From: USCg-Taylor sp050740455
Lineage (GTDB): Bacteria; Pseudomonadota; Gammaproteobacteria; JACCXJ01
Length of the DNA: 64,000 bases
Assembly: GCA_050740455.1 (NCBI GenBank)
Contig: JBOIDF010000004.1
Coordinates: 30,922 to 94,921 of the forward strand
Direction: 5' to 3'
The position numbers were made by a program, and so were the translations under genes. The notes beneath the pieces were generated by a model, which saw nothing but the letters and a program-made list of their open reading frames with translations, searched no databases and had not been told where the DNA came from. Below are positions 19,601-26,615 of this stretch, one piece after another (within the stretch, counting starts at the first letter, position 1; every line of letters begins with the position of its first letter).

Positions 19601-20940
19601 GCGATCCCGACAATGGCCTCCTCACCGGCACGGTGTTGGGGACCGTGAACGACAGCCGCGGCTACAACGGCTTCGGCGAAGTCGAGGACTACAGCGCGAG
19701 CCACAACAGTAACGCATTGCTCAACCTCCACTACACCCGCGATGCCTTAGGCCGTATTACCCAGAAGACCGAGACGCAAGGCGCACTCACCACGACCCTC
19801 GATTATGCCTATGACCTCGCCGGCCGGCTTGTCGAAGTCAAACAGAATGGTGCGGTGATCGTCACCTACCGCTATGACGAGAACGGCAACCGCACCCATC
19901 TGAACGACGTCGAAGTTGCCCACTACGACGCCCAGGACCGGCTCCTCGACTACCAAGGTACCACCTACGGCTACACTCCAAACGGGGAGTTGCTCTCGAA
20001 GAGCGAGGACACCGGCACCACAAACTACGACTACAATGTGCTCGGCAACCTCCGCAGCGTCGCGCTCCCCGGTGGTAACCGCATCGACTACCTCATCGAC
20101 GGCCAGAACCGGCGCATCGGCAAGAAGGTCAACGGCACCTTGGTCCAAGGCTTCCTCTATCAAGACCAACTCAAACCCATCGCCGAGCTCGACGGCAACA
20201 ACCAAGTCGTCAGCCGCTTTGTCTATGCCGACAAAGCCAACGTCCCCGCGTATCTCATCAAGGGCGGCATCGCCTACCGCATCCTCTCCGATCATCTCGG
20301 CAGTCCGCGGCTGATCGTCAACACCGCCGATGGTACCCTCGTCCAGCGGATGGACTATGATGAGTGGGGGCGGGTCACCCTCGACACCAACCCCGGCTTC
20401 CAGCCCTTCGGCTTCGCCGGCGGCCTCTACGACCGCGACACGGGACTCGTGCGCTTTGGGGCGCGGGATTATGATCCCGAGACCGGGCGCTGGACGGCGA
20501 AGGATCCGATCAGGTTTGAAGGTGGGGATACGAATCTTTATGGGTATGTGCTTGACGATCCGGTCAATTACCTCGATAAAAACGGAAAAAGCGCGACTCT
20601 TGCCATTAACGGGGCGCGGGCAGGCGCTTATGTCGGCTCCGCACTTGGACCTGCCGGCACTGTTGCGGGAGCTGTTATTGGTGGCGCTGTTGGAGCTGGA
20701 TTAGGAATCTATTTAAGCGAAGGTGCTGACAATAGAAATCCTGCCCAGGATAAGAAGCTAACACCGGGAGAAATCAAAAAACTTAAAGAAGCTGGGGTCG
20801 ACCCAGAAGGGTTAAAGGGTGGGAAGAATACGGGACCACGGGACCTATTTAAAGACAGAGAAGGCAATATCTGTATAAAACCCAAGAGCGGCGAAGGACC
20901 TGGTGATCCAACGGGTTTAAATATCGATGATTATTTGTGA
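13693..20940 (+). CDS. Giant Rhs-family polymorphic toxin with propeller, NHL and YD repeats
   Basis: 2,415 aa from ATG 13693, which has an AAGGGA ribosome site 8 bases upstream. The frame opens earlier at 13489, but that part is the 181-bp repeat. Order: signal peptide or signal anchor (residues 8-27), beta-propeller-like repeats (~33-320), bacterial Ig-like (~325-510), carboxypeptidase-regulatory-like segment (~560-640), acidic proline-rich linker ending in a CPGC (~860-890), six NHL repeats (~1082-1416), YD/RHS repeats (~1417-2250), the Rhs core (RDYDPETGRWTAKDPIRF, ~2258-2275) and a ~125-aa tip. The tip has a glycine-rich hydrophobic stretch, then LTPGEIKKLKEAGVDPEGL and GEGPGDPTGLNIDDYL, resembling polymorphic toxin type 33. 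It is probably a secreted or surface contact toxin; activity is inferred. Confidence 0.88.
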   Translation: MSTKGLHRLVRPLLATFFITLIALAGTPAKNPGFVDALWVAESGQVLKIARADGTVLFEIRSAGELTSLAIDARHATLWAYGHRTLYAYDFAGDRRLAALLPSAGDEDGNTEVGLAVDPKDGSVWLGRHKHLYHLDGQGQVRTTALLDKPIRGLSVDPSRGHVWVATRKHLSAYNALGQRVQHPTPAGSRHLSDIAYDPSLDALWVADHRGRIRRYGAEDGALQLEAKVAKHLETLAPDHNNGLWVSADEELIKLDLEGREVLRLEPFSGEENKLIALVADPVAGGVWVAAKRAIRYVEADGQARPSLALTQKRKIRALALYTDSLPPRLSFSSPAGGSYLPINQPIFELHHQDSAIGVDTATLAITEQGQPLSVNCTYEADRANCTPTAPLAEGTHSLQAGIADFNGNRSDLASVAFTVDTVPPAAPDPTQIHVTDPEAGTVAVTGAAGSVEPNAVLMITNTRSGESVTVTANSDGSFTAQIAAQAGDALEIRLLDAAGNQSETRSLTVGGSSGGLPPDPATVAPPLTETGITPMQEATAFLYSGADPIQTGVAAGTIDPLRVAVIRGKVLSRDNQLLSGVTITIKDHSEFGQTLSRTDGEFDMAVNGGGLLTVNYEKPGYLPAQRQVQTPWQDYALVDDVVMVVLDQQVTTIDLSSNAPIQVAQGSVTTDQDGTRQATVFFPAGTGATMTLADGTTQSLTTLEVRATEYTVGENGPQAMPGPLPTHSGYTYAVELSVDAALAAGSMRVDFDQALPLYVDNFLNFPIGGIVPVGWYDKAKSAWIPSDNGRVIKILSTTGGTASLDTDGDDLADDSATLTALGITDAELAQLAGLYPAGKTLWRAPITHFTPWDCNWPYGPPLDSEPPPPPDDSQDPPPDEDSDECPGCSINAQARTLGEALPITGTPYVLHYQSRRAKGYQADRELRIPLAGAGIPASLQGIDLSVTVAGQSFTQAFPAAANQSYSFVWDGLDGYGRPVTGNASATVTVSYRYNAVYYAAPADFEQSFAQASAGAGTAVIGTRGASTIAVTRTWQKDLAGSPAAQAVGDWSLSTQHRYDAVHRLLELGTGEHREAGDVSAVITTVAGTGTSGFSGDGGPATQARLSFPQDVAVAADGSLYIADDANQRVRMVGPEGIITTVAGNGTALSGGDGGPATQANLNLPRGVAVAADGDLYIADYRNQRVRMVGPEGIITTVAGNGTSGFSGDGGPATLASLMYPTDVAVAGDGSLYIADYFNQRIRRVGPEGIITTVAGNGTSGFSGDGGPATLGSLMYPTDVAVAGDGSLYIADYFNQRIRRVGPDGVISTVTGTGQSGYGGDGGPATQAKLYYPHGLALGPDGSVYIADLENHRIRRVWPDGIISTVAGSGITGFSGDGGPATQARLSRPWGVAVAADGSLYIADEQNHRIRRVGPALPGLSLSETLIPSADGVELYHFDAQGRHLRTLSALTGAERYRFAYDAAGQLHEITDGDGDVTRIERDSEGQPTAIVAPDGQRTTLTLDANGYLASVTNPAGEAHRIAYTANGLMTQFTDPKGNINRFEYDSVGRLLKDTNAGLGGWTIAHTENATGYTNAMTTAEGRTTTFKVEPLSTGDRQQINTYPGGTVQTKLFKTNGEETTTAPDGTVTSVLEGPDPRFGMQAPVPAAITVKLPSGLTSNTTTVRTAALSVPTDPLSFTSLTETTTVNGKAYTSTFDQATRTYTHTSPTGRVATTVINDQHRPLVRELTGLNAVNHTYDPRGRLTETTTGARTTHLGYYESGPSQGYLHTLTDALNRTLSYDYDFAGRVTRQTLPDGRAIELGYDANGNLTSLIPPGQPAHLFDYTTLDQESEYTPPAVDTFDPATRYTYNRDQQLELITRPDGQVLDFVYDSAGRLQTLTAPHGDTGYQYDSAGRLQSLTAPGGITLSYGYDGALVTGETLAGPATGTLTRSYDTDFRVQALSVNGASIAFGYDSDRLLTSAGSLSLTRDPDNGLLTGTVLGTVNDSRGYNGFGEVEDYSASHNSNALLNLHYTRDALGRITQKTETQGALTTTLDYAYDLAGRLVEVKQNGAVIVTYRYDENGNRTHLNDVEVAHYDAQDRLLDYQGTTYGYTPNGELLSKSEDTGTTNYDYNVLGNLRSVALPGGNRIDYLIDGQNRRIGKKVNGTLVQGFLYQDQLKPIAELDGNNQVVSRFVYADKANVPAYLIKGGIAYRILSDHLGSPRLIVNTADGTLVQRMDYDEWGRVTLDTNPGFQPFGFAGGLYDRDTGLVRFGARDYDPETGRWTAKDPIRFEGGDTNLYGYVLDDPVNYLDKNGKSATLAINGARAGAYVGSALGPAGTVAGAVIGGAVGAGLGIYLSEGADNRNPAQDKKLTPGEIKKLKEAGVDPEGLKGGKNTGPRDLFKDREGNICIKPKSGEGPGDPTGLNIDDYL
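16936..17939 (+). repeat. Six tandem 168-bp NHL-repeat units inside the Rhs gene
   Basis: Each unit encodes 56 residues beginning with I[IV][TS]TVAG and containing SGDGGPAT, a DVAVA or GVAVA strand, LYIAD and NQR[IV]R. Units 3 and 4 (from about 17275 and 17443) are nearly identical at the DNA level, suggesting recent tandem duplication or conversion. Six 56-aa NHL units would close one six-bladed beta-propeller. Confidence 0.9.
18811..19989 (+). repeat. 1,179-bp repeat, copy in the full-length Rhs gene
   Basis: It matches 21601-22779 with no difference that I could find by eye; the encoded ~390 residues and even the long antisense frames translate identically. The segment covers YD repeats upstream of the Rhs core. 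Confidence 0.93.
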
Positions 20941-20949
20941 GATTGAGCA

Positions 20950-21360
20950 ATGGCCGAAAAACCAGACGAAATAAAAGTATCACTAAAAATAACGGATTTC
21001 AATTGCGATCCCAATAGCATCAGCGAAATACTTGGACTAGAGCCAACCACAACATGGTTAGAAGGTGATCGTGTTCATCCCAAGGCAATAATTAAACACA
21101 AGCAGAATGGTTGGGTTTTGCAATCGCCTTTACCCAAAGAAACGCCGTTTAGACAACAACTGCAAACGTTGTTAGATATGGTCACACCTAAAAAACAGCA
21201 GTTACTAAATTTACCTAGTGGTACTGATATAGAAGTGTCTTGTGTTGTATATAGTGAACATGGCCGGCCTGATATATCACTTGAACCTGATATGGTAGCA
21301 GCGATTGCTGAGATGCGTGCAGGGTTAGACTTTGATCTTTATACGTTAGCGGATGATTGA
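20950..21360 (+). CDS. DUF4279 protein, probable immunity protein of the Rhs tip
   Basis: 136 aa, starting 9 bp after the Rhs stop. The pattern SLKITDFNCDPNSISEILGL, then TTTWLEGD, GWVLQSP, the ISLEP block and a C-terminal DFDLYTL matches DUF4279. It is AT-richer than the Rhs core region, as tip/immunity modules usually are. A paralogue at 24639-25100 again follows a tip with the same C-terminal motif, so toxin and DUF4279 co-vary here, which supports an immunity role. DUF4279 has no proven general function; immunity is inferred from position. Confidence 0.8.
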   Translation: MAEKPDEIKVSLKITDFNCDPNSISEILGLEPTTTWLEGDRVHPKAIIKHKQNGWVLQSPLPKETPFRQQLQTLLDMVTPKKQQLLNLPSGTDIEVSCVVYSEHGRPDISLEPDMVAAIAEMRAGLDFDLYTLADD

Positions 21361-21432
21361 TCATTAGCGACGGTCTTACAGGGTTATCCGTTCATGGGAT
21401 AATCGCGCGTAAGGCGAAATGCTGTAGGACGT

Positions 21433-22777
21433 CAACAAACGGATCGAATTGCGCCGGATGGTCTTCCAACCCGCTTCGCCGATCCCAAAAGCCAGGCCAC
21501 TACCCTCGCGTACGATCCGCTCGGGCGTCTCGTAGCAGACAACAACGCCGGCCTGGGCGGTTGGACCATCGCCCACACCGAGAACGCCACCGGCTACACG
21601 AGCCCGACTGGGCGGGTGGCGACGACCGTGATCAACGATCAGCACCGGCCCCTCGTGCGCGAGCTTACCGGCCTGAACGCGGTCAACCACACCTACGATC
21701 CCCGCGGCCGGCTCACGGAGACGACCACCGGGGCGCGCACGACCCACCTCGGCTATTACGAGAGCGGCCCGAGCCAAGGCTACCTACACACGCTCACCGA
21801 TGCGCTCAATCGCACCCTCAGCTACGACTATGACTTCGCCGGCCGGGTCACGCGGCAAACGCTGCCGGATGGGCGGGCTATCGAGCTCGGCTACGACGCC
21901 AACGGCAATCTTACGTCGCTGATCCCGCCCGGCCAGCCGGCGCACCTTTTCGACTACACCACGCTCGATCAAGAGAGTGAATACACCCCACCCGCGGTGG
22001 ACACCTTCGATCCCGCCACCCGCTACACTTACAACCGGGACCAGCAACTGGAGCTCATCACCCGGCCCGATGGCCAGGTGTTGGATTTCGTCTATGACAG
22101 CGCCGGACGGCTGCAAACCCTCACCGCCCCGCACGGCGACACCGGTTATCAATACGACAGCGCCGGGCGCTTGCAAAGCCTCACGGCGCCGGGCGGTATC
22201 ACCCTCAGCTACGGCTACGACGGCGCGCTGGTCACGGGTGAAACGCTCGCCGGTCCCGCGACCGGTACCCTCACCCGCAGCTACGACACCGACTTCCGCG
22301 TGCAGGCCCTTTCTGTCAACGGCGCGAGTATCGCCTTCGGTTACGACAGCGACCGTCTCTTGACCAGCGCCGGGAGCTTGAGCCTCACCCGCGATCCCGA
22401 CAATGGCCTCCTCACCGGCACGGTGTTGGGGACCGTGAACGACAGCCGCGGCTACAACGGCTTCGGCGAAGTCGAGGACTACAGCGCGAGCCACAACAGT
22501 AACGCATTGCTCAACCTCCACTACACCCGCGATGCCTTAGGCCGTATTACCCAGAAGACCGAGACGCAAGGCGCACTCACCACGACCCTCGATTATGCCT
22601 ATGACCTCGCCGGCCGGCTTGTCGAAGTCAAACAGAATGGTGCGGTGATCGTCACCTACCGCTATGACGAGAACGGCAACCGCACCCATCTGAACGACGT
22701 CGAAGTTGCCCACTACGACGCCCAGGACCGGCTCCTCGACTACCAAGGTACCACCTACGGCTACACTCCAAACGGGG
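21433..22777 (+). pseudogene. Orphan Rhs fragment lacking start, core and tip
   Basis: The frame reads continuously from about 21433 (DRIAPDGLPTRFADPK) through YD repeats to 22777. There a 78-bp palindrome interrupts it and gives a premature stop at 22788. The first ~115 bp are divergent Rhs sequence; from 21547 it follows the main gene. It lacks the counterpart of 18417-18810 (joined at a shared ACACGA), then is identical to the main gene for 1.18 kb. There is no signal peptide, core or toxin. It is best seen as a displaced, silent Rhs segment that can recombine with the full-length gene. Confidence 0.85.
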
Positions 22778-22779
22778 AG
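21601..22779 (+). repeat. 1,179-bp repeat, copy in the orphan Rhs fragment
   Basis: Second copy of 18811-19989, same orientation, offset 2,790 bp. Identity runs to AACGGGGAG and ends exactly where the palindrome at 22778 begins. Confidence 0.93.
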
Positions 22780-22855
22780 CCAGCGTAGCGTGCGCCATGC
22801 GCACGAAACGAGAAAGTAGACTTCAATCGTGCGCGCGGCGCACGCTACGCTGGCT
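22778..22855. repeat. 78-bp REP/REPIN-like palindrome A
   Basis: The arms AGCCAGCGTAGCGTGCGC and GCGCACGCTACGCTGGCT are perfect inverted repeats around a centre containing CTTCAATCGTGCG. Near-identical copies lie at 23727-23804 and 27148-27225, with relatives at 48691-48767 and 48355-48413. This copy cuts the orphan Rhs reading frame. No coding capacity. Confidence 0.9.
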
Positions 22856-22873
22856 GGGACTGGATTGATCGTA

Positions 22874-23641
22874 ATGGGAAGAAACATAGACTTAAGTGTT
22901 CTTGATGGTATGCATAACATGCAACTTGTGAGATTCGATCGATGTGATAGCGCACGAAAATATATTTCCGACACGCTTGCAAACGGAGGCGTCCTATCTA
23001 ACAAGCTTCTAAGCGTATTAGATCTAGGCCGTGGACGTATATTTGCGCCATTGCCCGAAGGTGCAAATACGAATTTAGCAGATCGCTACCGCTGTGGTGG
23101 AGTATTACCTCAGCTCGAAGAACAAGAAAGTTTATCTATCAATAAGAACGGACGCATAGTATCCGTCCGTCAAACTCCCACGTTAGAACCATTCTTAAAG
23201 GATGTAGTATTGGGCTATATACACGATCAAAAAGAGCGCATAGTTGTCTTGGAAGATCCTATTGCCAGGCCGAGTGATCGCAAGCTGACGGACAATCATT
23301 TATTGAGCAACCATACCTTGAGGTATAAGAAAGAGATCTACTACAGTTTGGGACACGACTGCGCACCCGACGTCGTTGATATTGCTATTCGAACTGCGTG
23401 TACTAGTTGGCACTTCTTGGGTGTATTTATTACGACGGTTGGTATAGCGGAGCTTGACGGTGTCATAACTGAAAAAATGCTAGATCATCTTTGCGTATCG
23501 AACGCTTTCGCGATCGTTGTTGGCGCGTATGACGGGGAGGGTTTTATTTTTTGGGCGTCCGATCTCCCAAATGGGGCTGAATTAGAGCGCTGCATAGTCA
23601 GCACGGCGGAATCGACCAAAGCGATACTGCCTAAAGGATGA
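22874..23641 (+). CDS. Unrecognised 255-aa protein in a palindrome-flanked cassette
   Basis: I place the start at ATG 22874; the open frame extends to GTG 22829 inside palindrome A, which is unlikely to be coding. The product has no signal peptide or membrane helix. Notable segments are DLGRGRIFAPLPEGANTN near residue 50, ERIVVLEDPIARPSDRKL near 125, and a C-terminal GAYDGEGFIFWASDLPNGAE. Base composition is clearly more AT-rich than the Rhs DNA around it, like the immunity genes nearby. Position suggests an immunity or effector-accessory gene, but I do not recognise the family and no function is assigned. The stop codon lies inside a 36-bp repeat. Confidence 0.65.
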   Translation: MGRNIDLSVLDGMHNMQLVRFDRCDSARKYISDTLANGGVLSNKLLSVLDLGRGRIFAPLPEGANTNLADRYRCGGVLPQLEEQESLSINKNGRIVSVRQTPTLEPFLKDVVLGYIHDQKERIVVLEDPIARPSDRKLTDNHLLSNHTLRYKKEIYYSLGHDCAPDVVDIAIRTACTSWHFLGVFITTVGIAELDGVITEKMLDHLCVSNAFAIVVGAYDGEGFIFWASDLPNGAELERCIVSTAESTKAILPKG

Positions 23642-23665
23642 TGCTCATTCGGGCAGGATGGTCAC
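23630..23665. repeat. 36-bp repeat at the 3' end of the cassette gene
   Basis: CCTAAAGGATGATGCTCATT and the following 16 bases recur identically at 27227-27262. Here it includes the stop of the 255-aa ORF; at 27227 it follows palindrome C directly without the gene. Confidence 0.85.
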
Positions 23666-23726
23666 CAGTGTTTTTTGCTGTCCGCTACGTCGGCAAATTA
23701 AAGATTCATGCTATCTCGTCATGCTC

Positions 23727-23804
23727 AGCCAGCGTAGCGTGCGCCATGCGCACGAAACGGAGATAGTGGACTTCAATCGTGCGCGCGGCGCACGCTACGC
23801 TGGT
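23727..23804. repeat. 78-bp REP/REPIN-like palindrome B
   Basis: Same element as 22778-22855, with a few centre changes and one change in the last arm (TGGTT for TGGCT). Rhs coding sequence resumes at its right edge (YLIDGRNRR), so this copy also marks an Rhs breakpoint. Confidence 0.9.
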
Positions 23805-24611
23805 TATCTCATCGATGGGCGCAATCGGCGAATCGCGAAGAAGCTCAACGGCATTTTGGTCCAGGGCTTCCTTTACCAAGACCAGCTTCGTCCCATCGCC
23901 GAGCTCGATGGCAGCAACCAAGTCGTCAGCCGCTTCGTCTACGCCGACAAGGAAAACGTCTCGGCCTACCTTATCAAGAACGGCATCACCTACCGCATCC
24001 TCTCCGATCACCTCGGCAGTCCGCGGCTCGTCGTCAACACCGCCGATGGTACCCTCGTCCAGCGGATGGACTATGATGAGTGGGGACGGGTCACGCTCGA
24101 CACGAACCCTGGCTTCCAGCCCTTCGGGTTCGCCGGGGGGATCTACGACCGCGACACGGGACTCGTGCGCTTCGGTGCCCGGGATTATGATCCAGAGACC
24201 GGGCGGTGGACGGCGAAGGATCCGATTCGTTTCGAGGGCGGGGATACGAATCTATATGGGTATGTATTGAATGATCCGGTCAACCTCAGAGATCCGCTAG
24301 GTCTAATGTACACGGACGGGGAAAATCGCTCCTCCACACAAATCGGGACAATCATCGACAATCTACTGCCGGGTCAAAGCGAGTCTTATCATAACGAAGG
24401 CGACGATGGTAGCAGTCCTCAAGATAAGAGACTTTCGCCCGGCGAGGAAAAGACGCTAAAGGACGCTGGCATTGATATTCATGATCTGAAGGGCAAAGAG
24501 GGTGCTAGCAAACGCGACTTGTTCAAGAGACCAAACGGTAATATTTGCGTTAAACCAAAAGATGGGAGTGGCCCAGGAGAAGATACCGGGCTGAATATCA
24601 ATGACTTCTAG
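23803..24611 (+). pseudogene. Orphan Rhs 3' end with type-33-like toxin tip
   Basis: Rhs sequence begins at palindrome B and runs through the core (MDYDEWGRVTLDTNPG, RDYDPETGRWTAKDPIRF) to NDPVNLRDPLGL, followed by a ~105-aa tip ending in LSPGEEKTLKDAGIDIHDL and GSGPGEDTGLNINDF. The tip is clearly related to that of the full-length Rhs but divergent. The frame extends left to 23658, but that part is palindrome and spacer, and no plausible start or signal exists. It is therefore a stored tip cassette, probably active only after recombination into the main rhs gene. Confidence 0.85.
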
Positions 24612-24638
24612 TTCTAGAGTTACGACGCGACAAGTTCT

Positions 24639-25100
24639 ATGACGGATATAAACACAGGCCGAGGAACTCATAAGCGCCGGAAAAGCGAAATACAAGTTTG
24701 CCTTAGAATTATGGAGTTCGAGTGTTCGCCCAATGAAATAAGCAAAATTCTAAATATTCCTGCATCTGGCACTTGGCTAAAAGGGCAACTTATCGATAAG
24801 ACTAATAGAGCAACGATAAGACATAAACAAAACGGCTGGGAAATCTGCTCACGCCAATATGACGAGAGCTTGAACAGTTACCCTGAGCTTCAGCCTCATA
24901 TCGCCTATATCTTAGATATCGTGAGGCCTAATCGTAATAACTTTGAACAATTGCCTTCAGGAAGTGTCGTTGAACTATCCTGCGTTATCTACGTTTATAT
25001 GGATCAAAGGCCTGCAATTGGCATTGATGCTGTTTCGGTACGTGAACTTGCTTACATCAATGCGAGTATAGACCTCGATTATTACTACTTTGGCGATTAG
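24639..25100 (+). CDS. DUF4279 protein, probable immunity to the adjacent orphan tip
   Basis: 153 aa, 27 bp after the orphan Rhs tip. It aligns with the first DUF4279 protein: LRIMEFECSPNEISKILNIP, GTWLKGQ, HKQNGWEI, LPSGSVVELSCVIY and a C-terminal DLDYYYFGD. The N-terminus carries ~17 extra charged residues (NTGRGTHKRRKSE), so a start at a later codon is possible, although none is obvious. It is AT-rich relative to its surroundings. Specific immunity to the tip at 24300-24611 is inferred from order and from the parallel pair at 20560-21360. Confidence 0.78.
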   Translation: MTDINTGRGTHKRRKSEIQVCLRIMEFECSPNEISKILNIPASGTWLKGQLIDKTNRATIRHKQNGWEICSRQYDESLNSYPELQPHIAYILDIVRPNRNNFEQLPSGSVVELSCVIYVYMDQRPAIGIDAVSVRELAYINASIDLDYYYFGD

Positions 25101-25108
25101 CCAACGCG

Positions 25109-25216
25109 CGACATACGATGTGCTCGGCAATCTCCGAAGCGTCGCGCTCCCCGATGCAGCCGCAACGACTACCTCATGGACGGCCAGAACCGCCGAATCG
25201 GGACAAAGGTCAACGG
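25109..25216 (+). pseudogene. Short degenerate Rhs fragment
   Basis: TACGATGTGCTCGGCAATCT and what follows align with 20029-20140 of the full-length rhs (YNVLGNLRSVALP, then a frame change into DGQNRRIG). It contains indels and is cut off at a CGGGGAACGGGAACGGGGTC stretch. It is a relic of recombination and not coding. The next ~110 bp to 25325 hold nothing recognisable. Confidence 0.75.
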
Positions 25217-25330
25217 CGGGGAACGGGAACGGGGTCAGGTCTTGCAATGAAGCACGAGCGCCTCGAGAACGACCGGAGCTTTTACCACGACCTACCATAG
25301 GACGCGCTCGGGAAGGTGCGGTAGGTCATC

Positions 25331-26143
25331 TTGTCGGGCGGCAGCCACATCGACTACCTCATCGATGGGCGGAATCGGCGAATTGGGAAGAAGCTCAACG
25401 GCATCTTGGTCCAGGGCTTCCTCTATCAAGACCAACTTAAACCCATCGCCGAGCTGGATGGCAGTAACCAAGTCTTCTCGCGTTTCGTCTACGCCGATAA
25501 ACCGAACGTCCCCGCGTATCTCATTAAGGGCGGCGTGACCTACCGTATCATCGGCGATCATCTCGGCAGTCCGCGGCTGATCGTCAACACCGCCGATGGT
25601 ACCATCGTCCAGCGGATGGACTATGATGAGTGGGGCAAGGTGCAAGTCGACACCAACCCTGGGTTCCAGCCTTTCGGTTTCGCTGGTGGGCTCTACGACC
25701 GCGACACCCGACTCGTGCGCTTCGGCGCGAGGGACTACGATCCCGAGACCGGGCGGTGGACGGCGAAAGATCCTATACGTTTCAGCGGTGGGGATACGAA
25801 TCTGTATGGGTATGTGCTGAATGATCCTCTAAACTTTGTCGATCCACTTGGGTTGCAGGGCGACGACACAGCTTCAGGAAGCCTCCCACCACTCGAAAGA
25901 GTTCACTCCAATGAAACTATATTATCGGGAAGCAACCGCCCTAGCTACGATTATTGGAACAGCAAGTCGACGAACGAAATCGTTGAATCACTGCGCCCCG
26001 GCATGGAAGGACCATTGAGGGCTACACCTGACGGCAGAGCATTCAACGGTAACGTACGATGCATGATTTTGGAGCAAAGGGGTTTCGACATAAATTCATT
26101 ACCGCGAGAAATTATCGAACCAGGCATACCCGAACCACGCTAA
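25331..26143 (+). pseudogene. Orphan Rhs 3' end with a distinct toxin tip
   Basis: The frame starts with HIDYLIDGRNRRIGKKLNG and continues through the Rhs core (RDYDPETGRWTAKDPIRF) to NDPLNFVDPLGL, then a ~95-aa tip unlike the other two. The tip contains SYDYWNSKSTNEIVESLRPG, DGRAFNGNVRCMILEQRG and DINSLPREI. That arrangement (GN-x-R, RG-x-D-x-NSLPRE) recurs in Rhs tips I associate with ParB-like folds; this is recollection and not a search result. There is no signal peptide and only a TTG at 25331 as a possible start, so it is probably a silent cassette awaiting recombination. Confidence 0.8.
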
Positions 26144-26169
26144 CCTGTCGCACCAGAGGTGGCCAACAA

Positions 26170-26484
26170 ATGCCCGATGCTTGGAAAACAGAGCTAAATC
26201 GATTTCAACAAATGGATTTCATTGATCGACTAATATGGTTGAGCAAGCTATCGTTCTTCATTTCTATGCTTGCGAGGGGTACCTATACCGTAGGATCAGA
26301 CGGAGTTGATAATCCGATTGCGTTACGAAGATTTAACGAACTACTACATCGAGTCTCAGATCAGCAATTAAGTATAGCAAGAGGCAAGCTAGAACGGATG
26401 CCGGATGAGCAGTTTTGTGAAATGCTTGCGCTAGGATCAAGAAATCTTGGGATTGAGGAAGTATTGTTGAATTATCTGCAGTAA
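26170..26484 (+). CDS. Small helical protein, probable immunity to the third tip
   Basis: 104 aa from ATG 26170, with an AGAGGTGG ribosome site ~10 bases upstream; the frame is open from 26059, but earlier residues overlap the Rhs tip in another frame. The predicted product is helical and charged (FQQMDFIDRLIWLSKLSFFI, LHRVSDQQLSIARGKLERM). It begins 26 bp after the orphan tip, as expected for an immunity gene. I do not recognise its family; the immunity role is positional inference. Confidence 0.7.
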   Translation: MPDAWKTELNRFQQMDFIDRLIWLSKLSFFISMLARGTYTVGSDGVDNPIALRRFNELLHRVSDQQLSIARGKLERMPDEQFCEMLALGSRNLGIEEVLLNYLQ

Positions 26485-26615
26485 CGTCACACGAGGGCAA
26501 TTTTCGGACTGGTAGCTCTCGCTCAACTCCGTGGTGTCCCCGGCGTTTGACGCAAGCTTAGGAAAATCGATCGCGGTAGAGATGCCGGTTACCTGGAACC
26601 CCAGAGCGCAATGCG

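Noticed and set aside
18994..19731. 245-aa antisense frame repeated at 21784-22521
   Set aside because: Identical only because the Rhs DNA is duplicated; the periodic Val/Ala/Gly composition reflects YD repeats read backwards.
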